NCBI RefSeq assembly: GCF_021917145.1
Contig: NC_061071.1
Location: 6,118,411-6,182,410, forward strand
DNA length: 64,000 bases
Origin: Hypomesus transpacificus
Taxonomy: Eukaryota > Chordata > Actinopteri > Osmeriformes > Osmeridae
Reading direction: 5' to 3'
Positions 37,001 through 48,569 of the stretch are shown here, one piece after another (within the stretch, counting starts at the first letter, position 1; each line of letters begins with the position of its first letter). The translations under genes were made by a program, and so were the position numbers. A model generated the notes under the pieces. The model did no database searches and was not told the DNA's origin. It saw only the letters and a list, made by a program, of their open reading frames with translations.

Positions 37001-37568
37001 TGCTCTCCCTCCTCTTCCTCAGGTGTATGAAGATGTGAGCCAGTGCTGTCAGGCTCTCTCTCAGCGTCTAGGAACTCAGCCCTACTTCTTCAACAAGCAG
37101 TATGTTTATCCTGAGTTAAATGACAGTAGTACATTAGATTAGTCCACCGTACAATGTTAAGAGTCGTACGCTCTTTTGCAGTAGTTTTATATTAGACTGG
37201 TGCTTTGTATTACAATAAGTGTTTTAGACTATTGTTCCGTTTTACAGTAACAGTATATCAGACTGACAGTGTCTACCAAATGACTTGGATGTAATAAGAG
37301 TAATGCACCCCCCCCCCCCCCCATTTCCTCCCCCACTCCACCCCTCCCCCCAAACACATGTCCCAGGCCCACAGAGCTGGATGCCCTGGTGTTCGGCCAC
37401 CTCTTCACCATCCTGACCACGCGTCTGACCAGCGACCAGTTGGGGGAGAAGGTCAAGGCCTACAGCAACCTGCTGGGGTTTGTGCGCCGCGTGGAGCAGG
37501 CCTACTTTGAGAACAGCCAGGCTGGAACCACCTCCAGAGGCTTGAGCAAGGGCCCCTCGCTCATCTGA
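34069..37568 (+). CDS. mtx2: Metaxin-2
   Basis: Mitochondrial outer-membrane protein, partner of metaxin-1 and of the SAM complex that imports and assembles beta-barrel proteins. Ten coding exons: 34069-34108, 34510-34557, 34840-34886, 35246-35318, 35409-35485, 36172-36264, 36472-36510, 36673-36798, 37023-37099, 37367-37568. Phases agree throughout and give 273 residues (human about 263). The N terminus [20 protein letters not shown] is the metaxin-2 signature. The thioredoxin/GST-N-like half includes [20 protein letters not shown]; the GST-C-like half includes [35 protein letters not shown] and [20 protein letters not shown]. There is no C-terminal membrane anchor, as expected for metaxin-2. 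It adjoins the 3' end of HoxD in vertebrates generally, which confirms the cluster identity. Confidence 0.96.
37308..37322. repeat. Poly(C) tract in the last mtx2 intron
   Basis: Fifteen C residues, about 45 bases before the exon-10 acceptor, followed by a further pyrimidine-rich run. Together they probably form the polypyrimidine tract. Confidence 0.7.
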
Positions 37569-38090
37569 GAGCTGCCCGCACACACACACACACACATCTG
37601 CATACACACAAATGCACACACACACACACAAACACACAAAACATATGGACACGCACACACACAAACATAAAGACACACAGGCACATAAGAAGGGAAACAG
37701 TTCCCACACATGCATGCGCCACACACACAACCCCGTCATCTGGTTAGGGTTAGTCCCTTATTCCTCTCGTCCTGAACCCTAACCCTACCTAGCTTTCCCT
37801 CCCCCTCTCCTTACTCTCCCCCCCTCCGTCTCCTCCCTCTCTCTCTTCTCATCTCTCCTCCCTCCTCTCTCCCCCTTCCCTTCCAGTTGTGTCTATGTCT
37901 GTTAATGCCATAACAGGATTACACCCTGTGTATCACACCCTGTGTATTCCTGTGTATCTGATGTTTCAAACAACACCAAGCAATTACTCATATATCAATA
38001 TGTCACCAAATTGTTTTCCTCCTTTTTCTAATGTCTGATTTTGTTGTTGTTTGTTGTCCTCTGATTTGTTGAATGGAAAGTGCCTACTCA

Positions 38091-38096
38091 AATAAA
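38091..38096 (+). terminator. mtx2 polyadenylation signal
   Basis: AATAAA 522 bases after the mtx2 stop codon, on the coding strand. Confidence 0.65.
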
Positions 38097-39671
38097 ACCC
38101 CATCTGTCAGACCACAAAGGTGCCTGTTCTGAGTTGTTATTGCTGCTGCAGGGGGAGTAGGAAGGGATAAGGAATAAGAGGAGAACATAGGTTTGAGGAG
38201 GTGAGAGGGAGGGAGGGAGTGAGGAAGTGAGAGGGAGTGGGTGAGTGAGGAGGTGAGAGGGGGGGGGTGAGGGAGGTGTATGCTAAGGTGACGAGCATTG
38301 GCATTCTAGAGATTAGAGATATAAGCAGCTAGCCTCTGTGGGCACATGGATACTAAAACACACCCCAATACACAAACAACGCACCATGTCTTCGGGAACT
38401 CTGGGAAGGGTTCCAGGAAGTGGACAGGAAACTGATCATTACGATGTCCCAGGAGATTTGCATGTGTGTGTAGACGTGCGCGTGTGAGACAAGATCAAGG
38501 TGCAGGCTAAAGTCTCGTCCTGGGTGTGGCCTTTCGTCTGGGGTTGCAGCGGATGCCCCTGGCAATGGCAGCTTTGAACCCTGAAACCCAGACGGTGACA
38601 GGTCACATGACAGATGGGTTGACTGAAATGACCCTCTGCTCTTTTCTGGAATGTCGGTGTTCTTCATCCAGACAAACTGATCACACACTCACATACACAC
38701 CTTTGTAGGGGATGTAACTACTCTATGTTGACAGATTGACCAGTGCGATAAGAGTTGTATCAGAGACAGTTAAGTCTGTTTTTCCCTTCTCTGCATACAC
38801 ACAAGCACACACACACTCACACACTTACTCATATATACACACGCATTTATACACACACTTTTCACAAACACACACAAACAGTTCTCACACAAACACATGC
38901 ACTACGTGCACACACAGCAGTCTGTGACTGCTGTCGTTGCTGGGAACACCCCCCCTAGTGGTGGGAGCATGTACCACACTTAACCCTGCACACTGTCCAT
39001 CTGTCGTCTATCCGTCTGCCTACCTTCATGGTTGCTTGCTTGTCTGAGTCCTTGGACTGTCTGGGACTTTGTGACCAACTCGGCTGTAAATACGATGGTA
39101 AACCTGAAAAGGTTCAGTTACACAAAGCTTGGTCGTACTCTGTATGTAGCAGAGTGTGTGAGGCAGGGCTCCAGGGGCTTGATGACCCTTGACCTTTGTG
39201 GTAACCCCTTGCATCTCTGCAGGGTCACATCACGGTCAGCTACTCCAGTCAGACGTACACACACACACACACACGCATTCACAATGATATATATCAACCC
39301 CCTCCTACAAATATATAAACACATATGTACACACAACACACCCTATTTTGTTGCAGGTTGCATTTGAGTACAGCCCTCTTCCACAAATTCAATGATTGAT
39401 TGATAAAACCTCAGGTCAAACCCATCTAATTCAGGCAGACCTGTGTGTGTATGTGTGTATGTGTGTGTTTACATTGAGTTCATCCATCTTCCTATGTGGT
39501 AGAGAAGGGGAGACCCGGAGAAGACATCACTCATATTTGGGTTCAGGAGCAGGTCAAAAAACAAACACACATATCTATCTATCATCTGCGTCTGTCTGTC
39601 TGTCAATTTATGTCTCCCTCTTTATTCTCTCTCACCCTCATAACTGCTGACTCTTTCGTCCTTTTTCTCTC

Positions 39672-39863
39672 TCTAATATTTCCTCTTCTCTTTCAATAAA
39701 AACGAATTTCTCTCTCTCTCTTTCTCTTTCTCTTTCTCTTTCTCTCCCTCCCTCCCTCCCTCCCTCCCTCCCTCCCTCCCTCCCTCCCTCCCTCCCTCCC
39801 TCTCTCCCTAAACACTATCCCCAGCCCCAGTTCACGTTGTTTCGGTTTTGAGGAGGAGTGGCC
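39672..39863 (+). repeat. Dispersed repeat with (CT)n/(CCCT)n core, copy 1
   Basis: Begins CTAATATTTCCTCTTCTCTT, has an expanded CT/CCCT pyrimidine core, then CTAAACACTATCCCCAG and ends TTCACGTTGTTTCGGTTTTG AGGAGGAGTGGCC. The same borders enclose a different core length at 49162-49388, so the unit is a dispersed repeat carrying a microsatellite, not a simple tract. Family not identified. Confidence 0.7.
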
Positions 39864-40454
39864 GGTGTGGCGTCATCCAGACTCTGGCGAATCACATAGT
39901 GCCCCTGTTCAATCTTAGATTTATTAGCAAGACGTGCCCAACCATTCTCTCTCTCTCTCTCTCTCCCTCTTTTTTTCTCTTTCTCTCTCTGTCTGCTTAT
40001 TTCTCTCCCTTTCTCCATTGATGGTTTTCTTTTTCTCGCTCTCCTTACCTCTGTCACACACACACAATAACACACATACAAATAAACACACAAATACAAC
40101 ACTTATGCATCAACACTCACTGCTATTGCCCAATCTATTGCCCAATCAACTATCACCAGCATCTCTGGACCTCTGTCTCCACCTACTGGTAGAACATGGG
40201 GTAGTTTAATCGTCCTCTTCTCTCCTAGATAAGGCTCACATCGACCCATCCCCCATCCCAGAGTTACGATGACTCTCATGTCAGCTCTTAGTCACAAGCT
40301 TTGCTGGTCCAGAGTCAGGCCCAATCATGACAACCCTGTCCCAGGTCTGCAGGTCCTCTGAGTTTAGCTGATCCAAGAGCAGGCCTTGTCATAGGGAGAG
40401 AGAGAAACAGAGGCTGAGGCAGAGAAAATGGATGAAGAAAGTAGGGAGATGCAG

Positions 40455-40516
40455 AGGGAGGGAGGGAGGGAGGGAGGGAGGGAGGGAGGGAGGGAGGGAG
40501 GGAGGGAGGGAGGGAG
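40455..40516. repeat. (GGGA)n microsatellite
   Basis: About 15 uninterrupted GGGA units. Confidence 0.9.
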
Positions 40517-40938
40517 GCTGAGGAGGGGGAGGAAACAACCTAATTAATATTCGTAGCCATAAAAATGAGACGTGGGAGCAAGGCTAATTTTATTAGCCCA
40601 TTAATCTCCCTACACTGCGATGTCACCACAGCCAACCAATGCGATGAAGAGTGGAGCAATTATAATCACATGCACACAAACACATTTACAATAGTTAAAT
40701 ATACACTGATATTGTATCATGTCTGTAGTAATAGACAGATATTTGGAGAGGGAGAGAGAGAGGAGTGCTCTATGATTTAGTGGATAGAAATAGAGAACAG
40801 CATCAACAGGATTTGAAAAGAGCCCTCAGGAACCAATTTAGTCACTAGACTGGAGCCAAAAGATCAATGTGTGTGTGAATGTGTGTGTGTGTGTCTAACC
40901 CACAAATGTTTCCACTTTACCAGGCTAAAGCAAACTCG

Positions 40939-40940
<2 letters not shown>

Positions 40941-41013
<73 letters not shown>
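40941..41013. repeat. (CA)n microsatellite
   Basis: About 36 uninterrupted CA units, a typical fish dinucleotide microsatellite, 24 bases before the Harbinger-type MITE. Confidence 0.95.
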
Positions 41014-41017
<4 letters not shown>

Positions 41018-41036
41018 CCTCCCTGTGTTCTGGTTA

Positions 41037-41289
41037 TGCTGGGGACGCACCACTGGATAATCGGGCCGATTTCGGCGCTTCCGACAATCCTAGGTAACAT
41101 ATGTCCCGATTATCTTGATGATTCCGCAGATTTCATCAGATGTTCCCTTGGTGTGAGGTGTGTTAAGAGTGACCACACACGGTAGTAGCAAAATGATTAA
41201 AACTTGGATTTTTTGTCCTCATGTTTGTGGTCTCTCACAGTTTGAAAATCTTACACGATAAAAGGAAATCGTATAGTGTGTCCCCAGCA
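41037..41289. mobile_element. PIF/Harbinger-type MITE, 253 bp
   Basis: Ends TGCTGGGGACGCAC (left) and the reverse complement of TGCTGGGGACACAC (right), flanked on both sides by the 3-bp direct repeat TTA (41034-41036 and 41290-41292). A TWA target duplication is the hallmark of PIF/Harbinger insertion. The interior has no coding capacity, so it was mobilised in trans. Confidence 0.75.
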
Positions 41290-42903
41290 TTAGTTTGTGC
41301 CTTCCGTCACCCTGACGTCCCAACTGTTAAATTATATCACCTGATCAAAACCACAATTGCTGCTCCGAAATCTGCTGTTTGTAATCAGAACTAATGAGGG
41401 ACAGCTGTGCATAGTTTCAGATCTCTCTTCCCCCTTTCTCTTTTTGTCATATCTTTCGTTCTCTGTCGCTCCGTCTCTCTTTTGGTCTACAAAGGTGCCT
41501 GGGTGCCATCTACTGGTCAGGTATGACCAAAAGGAAACACCGCATCCATCCAGGTTTTGTGAAGGACGCGAGTAGCCGCCACGCCTGCTTCCCAACCCAA
41601 CCCAACCCTGCTTCTTTGGTGCTCTTCCTGTTGCCCCATTGCCATCGTCTCCTGAGAGGATGATAATATTAGGGCTGCGTTGGGGAAGCACAATTAACTT
41701 TCAGTAGGCTAAATAGATCTAATGTTGCATGAAGGTAAACAATAGGGACTTACTATTTCGTAATTTAACCGTGCCATGAACTGGCCCAGACAGGTTTGCA
41801 CCGGTTCGCAATTGTAGCTAAGGCGGTTAACGCCTCTTTCACTGCAAAAGGTGTTGGTGGGTCCCAGGTCGGACTGGCCGTCGGTAGAGTCGGGAGATTT
41901 CCAGAACGGCCGGTCAAACGGCCGCGGCATAATGCAACAAAAAAAAACATATATATAATCATAATAATACACGGTCGTTGGCCGGTTGGCGTTTCAAAGT
42001 CCCAAGCCGTTTTTCAGTCCCCGTCCAGACCTGGGTCATAATGGTCAAAAAAGAATGCTCGCATACTACAAAATGATCCTGGATGTAGGAGGACATCCTG
42101 GTATTTTGGCTTAGGCCTATACCTAGATGTATTTGGGACATAAAGACAAAAAGATTTATGTCTATGTTGGTAGAATGAGTTACTGTAGTCAATTTCCACA
42201 TGACACTGTTGCGACTCTAATTGCAGATGCGTTTATGCTGATGAGCTGACTTCCTATATAATTTTTACTCCTATATCTAAAATATTTAGTCTTTTCGAAT
42301 CTCATCCCATTTTCGGAAAATTTTATGAGACGTGATACTCAAACCCACCGACAGGTGACTCCAGTGTACTCAACACGAAAACAAACGAACCGCAGTCACA
42401 TCCAATTTTCTTATCCTATGTGCAAGGTCAACATGTATAAATCTCACTTATAACAAGCAGTTAACATGAGCCTATGTTCTGCAGATGGGTCCATGCAGCC
42501 AGCTCACTGACCCTCTGTGAATGGTTAACTTCTGTCCTGGGCAAGGATTGTCCGACTGAAGCAGTAGCAGAGTTTATGATTAAAGGTGGTGTCTGTCTTG
42601 GATAAATATCCCTACCTGTAGCGTGAAGTCAGACTGTTGGATCTGCCATAAACGGGATCTATCAACAGAGGCTATAGTTGTATGTCCCTTTTAGATAAGA
42701 ACACAAGCTAAGTGAATACATGTTAATGTTCCACATTACATCTGTCCATACATTATATTCCTAATGTACATTATCTATAATGTATGGTACAGACTACCAC
42801 TGAGACTATATGGTACTACCAGTACAGTATACTCTAGTTTTCCACCATAAGAGAAATCTCAGGGTGGCTGAAAAAAGAACACTGGCTGACTCCTGAAAGA
42901 CGG
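41290..42903. other. Gene-free DNA downstream of nfe2l2a
   Basis: Non-coding, partly AT-rich. Contains a perfect CTCF consensus at 41503-41516 (- strand). No other element recognised. Confidence 0.6.
41503..41516 (-). promoter_or_regulatory. CTCF consensus motif
   Basis: Reads CCAGTAGATGGCAC on the - strand, a full match to the core CCASYAGRKGGCRS. It lies in the gene-free stretch between mtx2 and nfe2l2a, where a domain boundary would be plausible. Occupancy is not known. Confidence 0.45.
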
Positions 42904-42909
42904 TTTATT
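42904..42909 (-). terminator. nfe2l2a polyadenylation signal
   Basis: AATAAA on the - strand, about 255 bases after the nfe2l2a stop codon. Confidence 0.6.
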
Positions 42910-43165
42910 TCAATACAAAAGAAATTGAGAAATACCAATGCATACAAGGCAATGAAAGTCATTCAAAGGTAAATCAGATATAAAACCATACAATATTATT
43001 GATAATATAAAAATACAAAATAAAGAAGGATTAAAAGATGGGAAATACCCCCAGTATATGAAGCAAACACTTTTTATATAATTAACCTGATCCAGCAAAT
43101 GGATCTGAATTGTGGCCAAAGACTGTGACAACCAACATCACAAGAAAAGTGCAACAATGAGGACC

Positions 43166-46100
43166 CTAATTTGCGTTACCCTGGAGGGGCTTTTTAGCAC
43201 GTGGCACCAGGAACATGGATCCGTCAGAGGCCTGCTGGAGGGAGTAAAGACTTGGGGAATATGGCAGCCCTTCCTCATCCCTCAGTTTGCTAAAAACCTC
43301 CAGATAGAGGCTGCCCAGCTGCACCCTAAGCTCCTTCAGGGAGCTCTCTCTCTGGGCACGCTCCCCCAGCAGACGGCCCCTTTCACTCTGGAGCTCCTCC
43401 ATCTCCTCCTCTAAACCGCTGATGGACGCCATCTTGCGTTTGCGGCAGTTCTGGGCTGCCACCTTGTTCTTTCCCCGCCTCCTGATGTCCCGGATCAGAA
43501 CCAGCTGTGATTCGTTAAGCTGGTGACGTGTCATCAGTTCATTGTAGTCATCAACAGGAAGGTTAATAATACTGTCTACAGCAAAGGGGATGGACAAGGC
43601 CCTGGCTCGCTGCTCATCACGGGACAAACGGCCCCGCCCCCTGGATCTGGAGGACTTTCTGGACTTGGTGAGACGCTCAGCATGGCCACTGACGTCTGTG
43701 AGGGGATTGGTGTCAGGAGAGGACGGGCCTGATGACGAGAGGGAAGAGCCAAAAGATGATTGGTGGAGCATGCTGTGGGATGTATTTTCCCCTTGTTGTG
43801 ATTGGCTGTGGCTGGGATTTGTCACCATCTCCTCTGTTTCTGATTCACTGAAGCCCCAGGAGCCGTCTTCCTGATTGGATGCCCCAGATGAGCTTGTGTC
43901 TATCCACACTGCAGAGTCTGGAGACTCACCATGTGGATGGCCGAGGAATTCTTCAGTCAAATCAAGGTCCTCCCAGTTAGGGGGACACAGGTCCTCCAGG
44001 TTAGGGGGTGATAGCTCCTCCAGGTTAGGGGGTGATAGGTCCTCCAGGTTAGGGGGTGATAGGTCCTCCAGGTTAGGGGGTGATAGCTCCTCCAGGTTAG
44101 GGGGTGATAGGTCCTCCAGGTTAGGGGGTGATAGGTCCTCCAGGTTAGGGGGTGATAGGTCCTCCAGGTTAGGGGGTGATAGGTCCTCCAGGTTAGGGGG
44201 TGATAGGTCCTCCAGGTTAGGGGGTGATAGGTCCTCCAGGTTAGGGGGTGATAGGTCCTCCAGGTTAGGGGGACACATGTCTTCCAGGTTAGGGGGACAC
44301 AGGTCCTCCAGGGGAAAGGGACACAGGTCTTCCAGGGCGGGATCAGATAGGTCCCCCAGCAGAGGGTGAGCCAGGTCTTTCAAGGGAGGGTGGGCCATGT
44401 TCTTTAGGGGCCGGGGTGACAAGTCCTCCAGGGGAGTGTGACACAGGTCGTCAAGCAGAGGGTGAGACAGGTCCTCCATTGGAGAGTGAGAGGGGTAGGG
44501 GATGTTGTGGGATGGCAGGGGACTAGGAAGGAGCGGTGTAGCTGTGGGAGGGTAGTTTAGGTGGCAGTACTGGCTGTAGTGTTCCTCCTCCACCACTACG
44601 GGCAGGCTGCTGTAGTTCTGCTTCTCTCCTACCAGACTGCTTTGCTCCAGGATCTCTGATACCTGCATACTGAGGTTGTGGAGCTCTGGGAGAGATAGCA
44701 GCTCCAGCCAGACCTGCTCTGCCTCCACACTGCCTGAGGGGGACTGGGCAGCTGAGGGGGGCGATCGGACCTGGAGGGGTTTTAGGAGGGGTGAATGTTG
44801 GGATTGGGGAGCAGGAGAGACTGGGAGAGGTGACGGAGCAGGTGTAGAGAGGCAGGGCGGGGCAGGTGTAGGGAGGCAGGGCAGGGCAGGTGGAATGAGG
44901 CAGGACGGGGCAGGTGGAGGGAGGCAGGATGGGGCAGGTGGAGGGAGGCAGGACGAGGCAGGTGGAGGGAGGCAGGACGAGGCAGGTGGAGGGAGGCAGG
45001 ACGAGGCAGGTGGAGGGAGGCAGGACGGGGCAGGTGGAGGGAGGCAGGACGAGGCAGGTGGAGGGAGGCAGGACGAGGCAGGTGGAGGGAGGCAGGACGG
45101 GGCAGGTGGAGGGAGGCAGGACGAGGCAGGTGGAGGGAGGCAGGACGAGGCAGGTGGAGGGAGGCAGGACGAGGCAGGTGGAGGGAGGCAGGACGGGGCA
45201 GGTGGAGGGACAGAGGAGAGGGAATGTTTAGACGGTTTTGGGGACGCACTTTGCGGAGTCAGCAGCGCTGACAGCATTGGGTTCTGGGTAACAGGTGAGG
45301 GCTGGGGCATGGGCAGGGCTGGGGGGCTGACCACAGGGGAGGGGACCTAAAAAGAGGGAAGAAGAGAGGAGAAGGAGGTAGGGAAGGATGGTGAGAAATA
45401 TATTTTTGTATATTACAAAAAAAGTTCAATAAATACATTGAGAGTAATTTCCTGAGGACAGCACAAAAAAACATAGAAAGTATGACCAACATACAGAAGA
45501 AAATTGCTAATTCAATGTTGAACAAACCAACGGTATGATACGATAACATCAGTTTGTCTGTTGGTACGTAATTTTCTATTCTTGGCTATCGCTTAAGGTA
45601 CAAGATCCCAGGCGCCTGAAACATGATAGGATGTCGGTACAAAGTCATTTCCTGCACGTACACCTCTCCATTATCTTATCAACCGACTGTACATAGTTTA
45701 TGTATGGTGCCAAACAAAACGGACTCCCAAAACTTGTTTATTTGACTTAATCAGATGAATGATACACTATTACACTATCACAACATATAAGATGAACGAT
45801 CCATACACTGTACAATATTTCTGTCTCTATGGGAGGATGGCTGTTGCGTGGACAGCATGTTGGTAATTACAACCATATAAAACGTGAATGATTCAAGTGT
45901 GTGTGTGTGTGTCTCACCTGCATGTTCTCATCCAGAGGAAAACTGTCTTCCAGCAGCTGCATGCACTCAGCGAACGACAGAGTCTCTTCTTCCATCTCAC
46001 ACAGCATGGGGTCCTATCACACACACACACACACACACACATTGCTGAATTAGACACAACATCTCAGGCAGGGTTCTCCAGGCTTCGTGCACGTGAGTGA

Positions 46101-46399
46101 CATCATCGGTCTGTATTGGTCTGACCTTGTGCGTGGAGCCATGGTCTGCATCAGCATCGTCCTCACTCGGCAACGTGAGGGGGAGGGGCGTCAGCTCCCC
46201 CGTCTCTTCGTCCAGATGCAGCCCCCGGCGACGCCCCTCCTCCTTCTCCTCCTCCCGCTGCCGGAGCTCCTCCTCCTCCAGCTGCCTCTGGCGCCGTAGC
46301 GACGCCTCCTTCTGGCGCAGGCGCCGGTCGAACACTTCTCGGCCCGCCCCCAGGTCCACGTCCTGCCTCCAGAGGATGTCCACCAGCTCCATCTCCTGT

Positions 46400-46431
<32 letters not shown>

Positions 46432-48569
46432 GGAGGGGGGGGTGGGGGGGTGAAAGGGTTCAAACACTAATGATACATCAGCCTGAGAGGCTCCCACCAC
46501 AGCATCTGCCATTAGACCAAGAAACTGTCCTCTTAGTCTGAGAGCAAGTACTCAGTACTGCATCCCGCCATGTTCTACTACATCCTCAAGTGTTGTCGCA
46601 AACCATCTCCACTACTCTGGTAGACTGCTGCAGTGTTTTCAGCTCAAAACCTGCAGGATAGTGGGTGTGTGTTTGTCTTTTTCATTGACCCCCGTGACCA
46701 ATGAGGGAGAATGTGTGTGTGTGTGTTTGTGTGACACCGTGACCGGCGAGATTTGTGTGGAATGTGGAAGCTGCCGCTCAGGGTGAAAGGAGCAGAGCTA
46801 ACCTTGACTCCTCCTCCATGAACTTACTGAACCCTCACCTCACTGTCCCCACCACGCCTCACTAAGCAACCACCTCTCTCCTCCTCTGTCTGCCGTTGGA
46901 GTGCCGGGTATGCTGTATATGGCCATGCTGAACAGGTTCCAGTGATTATTCGGAGCCTGGCAGAGCTGCATGTGACCTGACATGGGCGGCCAGGGATGTT
47001 GGTGACCTTCTCTGTTTACAGACACTATGGAGGGAGATAAGCTGCCTATTCACCCTCTCTATTGCTTCCACAATCCCACTCGATCCCTCCCTCTCTCTTT
47101 CACTGTCCCTCTCTCGCTGTCCCTCGCTCTCTGCTTCTGATCCCACTCAGCAGGAATGCCTGCTTACCTGGGCGTGGGTATTGGAGAACAAAGGCTACAG
47201 GTGGCTGAGCCAACAGAGGTGTGTGAGAGAGTTGCGTGACAATAGCTTGGCTTCGTGGGTGTGATGACAGACAGCTGCAAGCTGATTGGTTCGAAGTGTT
47301 ATCTCATTCTGGCTTTCACCTCAGCCCCAGAAAACCTCAAGCACGCACACATACACGCCCCCATCAGTTTTACACATCCATCATGTAAACACACATTTCA
47401 GAGTGAAAGGTTAGATAAGTTTATCTGGCAGGTGGCTTTGGGTCAGGGTGAAGGGCGATTAGTGTCAATCTACATAAAACTATTTAATAAATACATAAAA
47501 ACGATGTATACCAGTATAATATGACAGAGATTGGTTGTGGTACTATGGTTAGTCTCAGATGTTACTGGTGAGTAAAAGCTTTCAATCTATGGGGATTATG
47601 TGACATTTTATACCAAATCTGAAAAAAGTCATCGTTCCTACATAAGCACGCCACGCCTCCCTTTCACTCTCACCCACATATTTGGGCAGGGTTCCAAAAA
47701 ACAAAGGTAACATTGTGTCTAAGCCTGTATATGCAGTACATTTGCAAATATTACACGTGCTATTAAATTAGCGTTGTTATTATTTATTTTGTAATCTAAT
47801 GTCAATATTTTGTTCCCAACCTACAAAGTTGTTTAAATACTCAAACCGGGACGGGGGCCGTCCCTGAGCCGAGGGGGCTCCAGACACACGACCAAGAACG
47901 TCTCAAGGATTTGATCCCTATATAAATAACATACACACAAATATCTAAGGACTTCATAGGCTCAAGACTACACCGTTAAATTCGAAGGCAACGCTTTTGT
48001 TAACCGGTAGATTTTGGGCCCACTGCTCCAACTGGAATCTTGAAAGCTCTGAAAGCTGCGAGGAGGGGACTTGCAAGTGGTTTTCTCTAACCAGACCTCG
48101 AGAGGCTACCGTGACTAAGCAGGATTTGACCAGTCTCGAGCGTACAGCACGAAACCAGAATCCATGGTCCTGAACAGGATTTGCTATGAGAGAATTATGT
48201 TCCTTCAGGATATAATTCAATTATATCGGAGCGGCGTAGCCTACAGTCTGCAAATAGGCCTTGCCATTCCCCTCTACACTGTCATCTATTTAGTTCAAAA
48301 TAACAATATGGTATTCAATATGAGGGGATTATTTTGTTTTGGCTAGTCTAGAGTAGGTATAATATCTAGCTAGATACGTTTTAGTGTTGTTACAACGTGC
48401 AGGAGCCTCCAGACAGGAGGACATGTGAGAAACAATTATTTATCACAACGAGAAAGCTATAATACCTATACTTATATAGGCTAGTTGCGTGATTCCCTGG
48501 CTCATATCTAGATCTCTCAATCGTTAAACCTACCTGAAAACCTCGAGGATCCTCTGACAGGTCCAGCAT
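43166..48569 (-). CDS. nfe2l2a: Nuclear factor erythroid 2-related factor 2 (Nrf2), repeat-expanded
   Basis: CNC-bZIP transcription factor that dimerises with small Maf proteins and activates antioxidant-response-element genes; Keap1 normally targets it for degradation. Exons in transcription order: 48569-48534 (12 residues, [12 protein letters not shown]), 46395-46126, 46013-45918, 45346-43166; all junctions are phase 0, giving 860 residues (human 605). Neh2 is clear: [17 protein letters not shown] (DLG motif, about 19-35) and [10 protein letters not shown] (ETGE about 76-79), both Keap1 contacts. Exon 3 carries the Neh4-like [14 protein letters not shown] Neh5-like motif [12 protein letters not shown] is near 343. 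The basic region [17 protein letters not shown] and leucine zipper follow about 756, and the C-terminal Neh3 ends [11 protein letters not shown]. Two 24-bp arrays insert about 120 and 110 residues. The start is ATG at 48569; the frame extends upstream only with a TTG. Confidence 0.93.
43976..44310 (-). repeat. In-frame 24-bp coding array in nfe2l2a: PPNLEDLS units
   Basis: About 14 near-identical 24-base units encoding PPNLEDLS, with EELS, EDMC and EDLC variants. The array lies between the Neh5-like motif and the degenerate Neh6 region (residues about 483-591). More diverged LEDL/LKDL/LDDL units continue toward the N-terminal side (43.31-44.48 kb), suggesting an older repeat that was recently homogenised. 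Confidence 0.95.
44850..45210 (-). repeat. In-frame 24-bp coding array in nfe2l2a: SCLPPPAS units
   Basis: About 15 units of 24 bases encoding SCLPPPAS or SCLPPPAP, each with one cysteine (residues about 181-300). The distal units (CLIPPA, CLPTPA, CLSTPA) are more diverged. It lies between the Neh4-like exon and the Neh5-like motif. The unit sequence is unrelated to the PPNLEDLS array although the period is the same. Confidence 0.95.
46403..46428. repeat. 26-base poly(G) tract at the nfe2l2a exon-2 acceptor
   Basis: On the coding strand this is C26 followed by TCTACAG|GAG, so the homopolymer forms the polypyrimidine tract of the Neh2 exon. Confidence 0.85.

Larger units (their letters stand above)
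38097..41036. other. mtx2-nfe2l2a intergenic DNA, repeat-rich
   Basis: No gene supported. Low-complexity DNA dominates: (GGGA)/(GAGG) runs near 38200, CA-rich tracts near 38800 and 39250, the CT/CCCT element at 39672-39863, a (GGGA)n tract at 40455-40516 and a long (CA)n tract. Open frames of HTHTHT, SLSLSL or VCVCVC type are repeat artefacts. Confidence 0.7.

Noticed and set aside
37242-37739. 165-codon - strand frame across the mtx2 last exon
   Set aside because: Antisense of mtx2 plus (CA)n repeats downstream.
44676-45350. Long + strand frame of GGGRQDEA repeats and other frames over the nfe2l2a arrays
   Set aside because: Opposite-strand and alternative-frame readings of 24-bp repeats, which stay open automatically.
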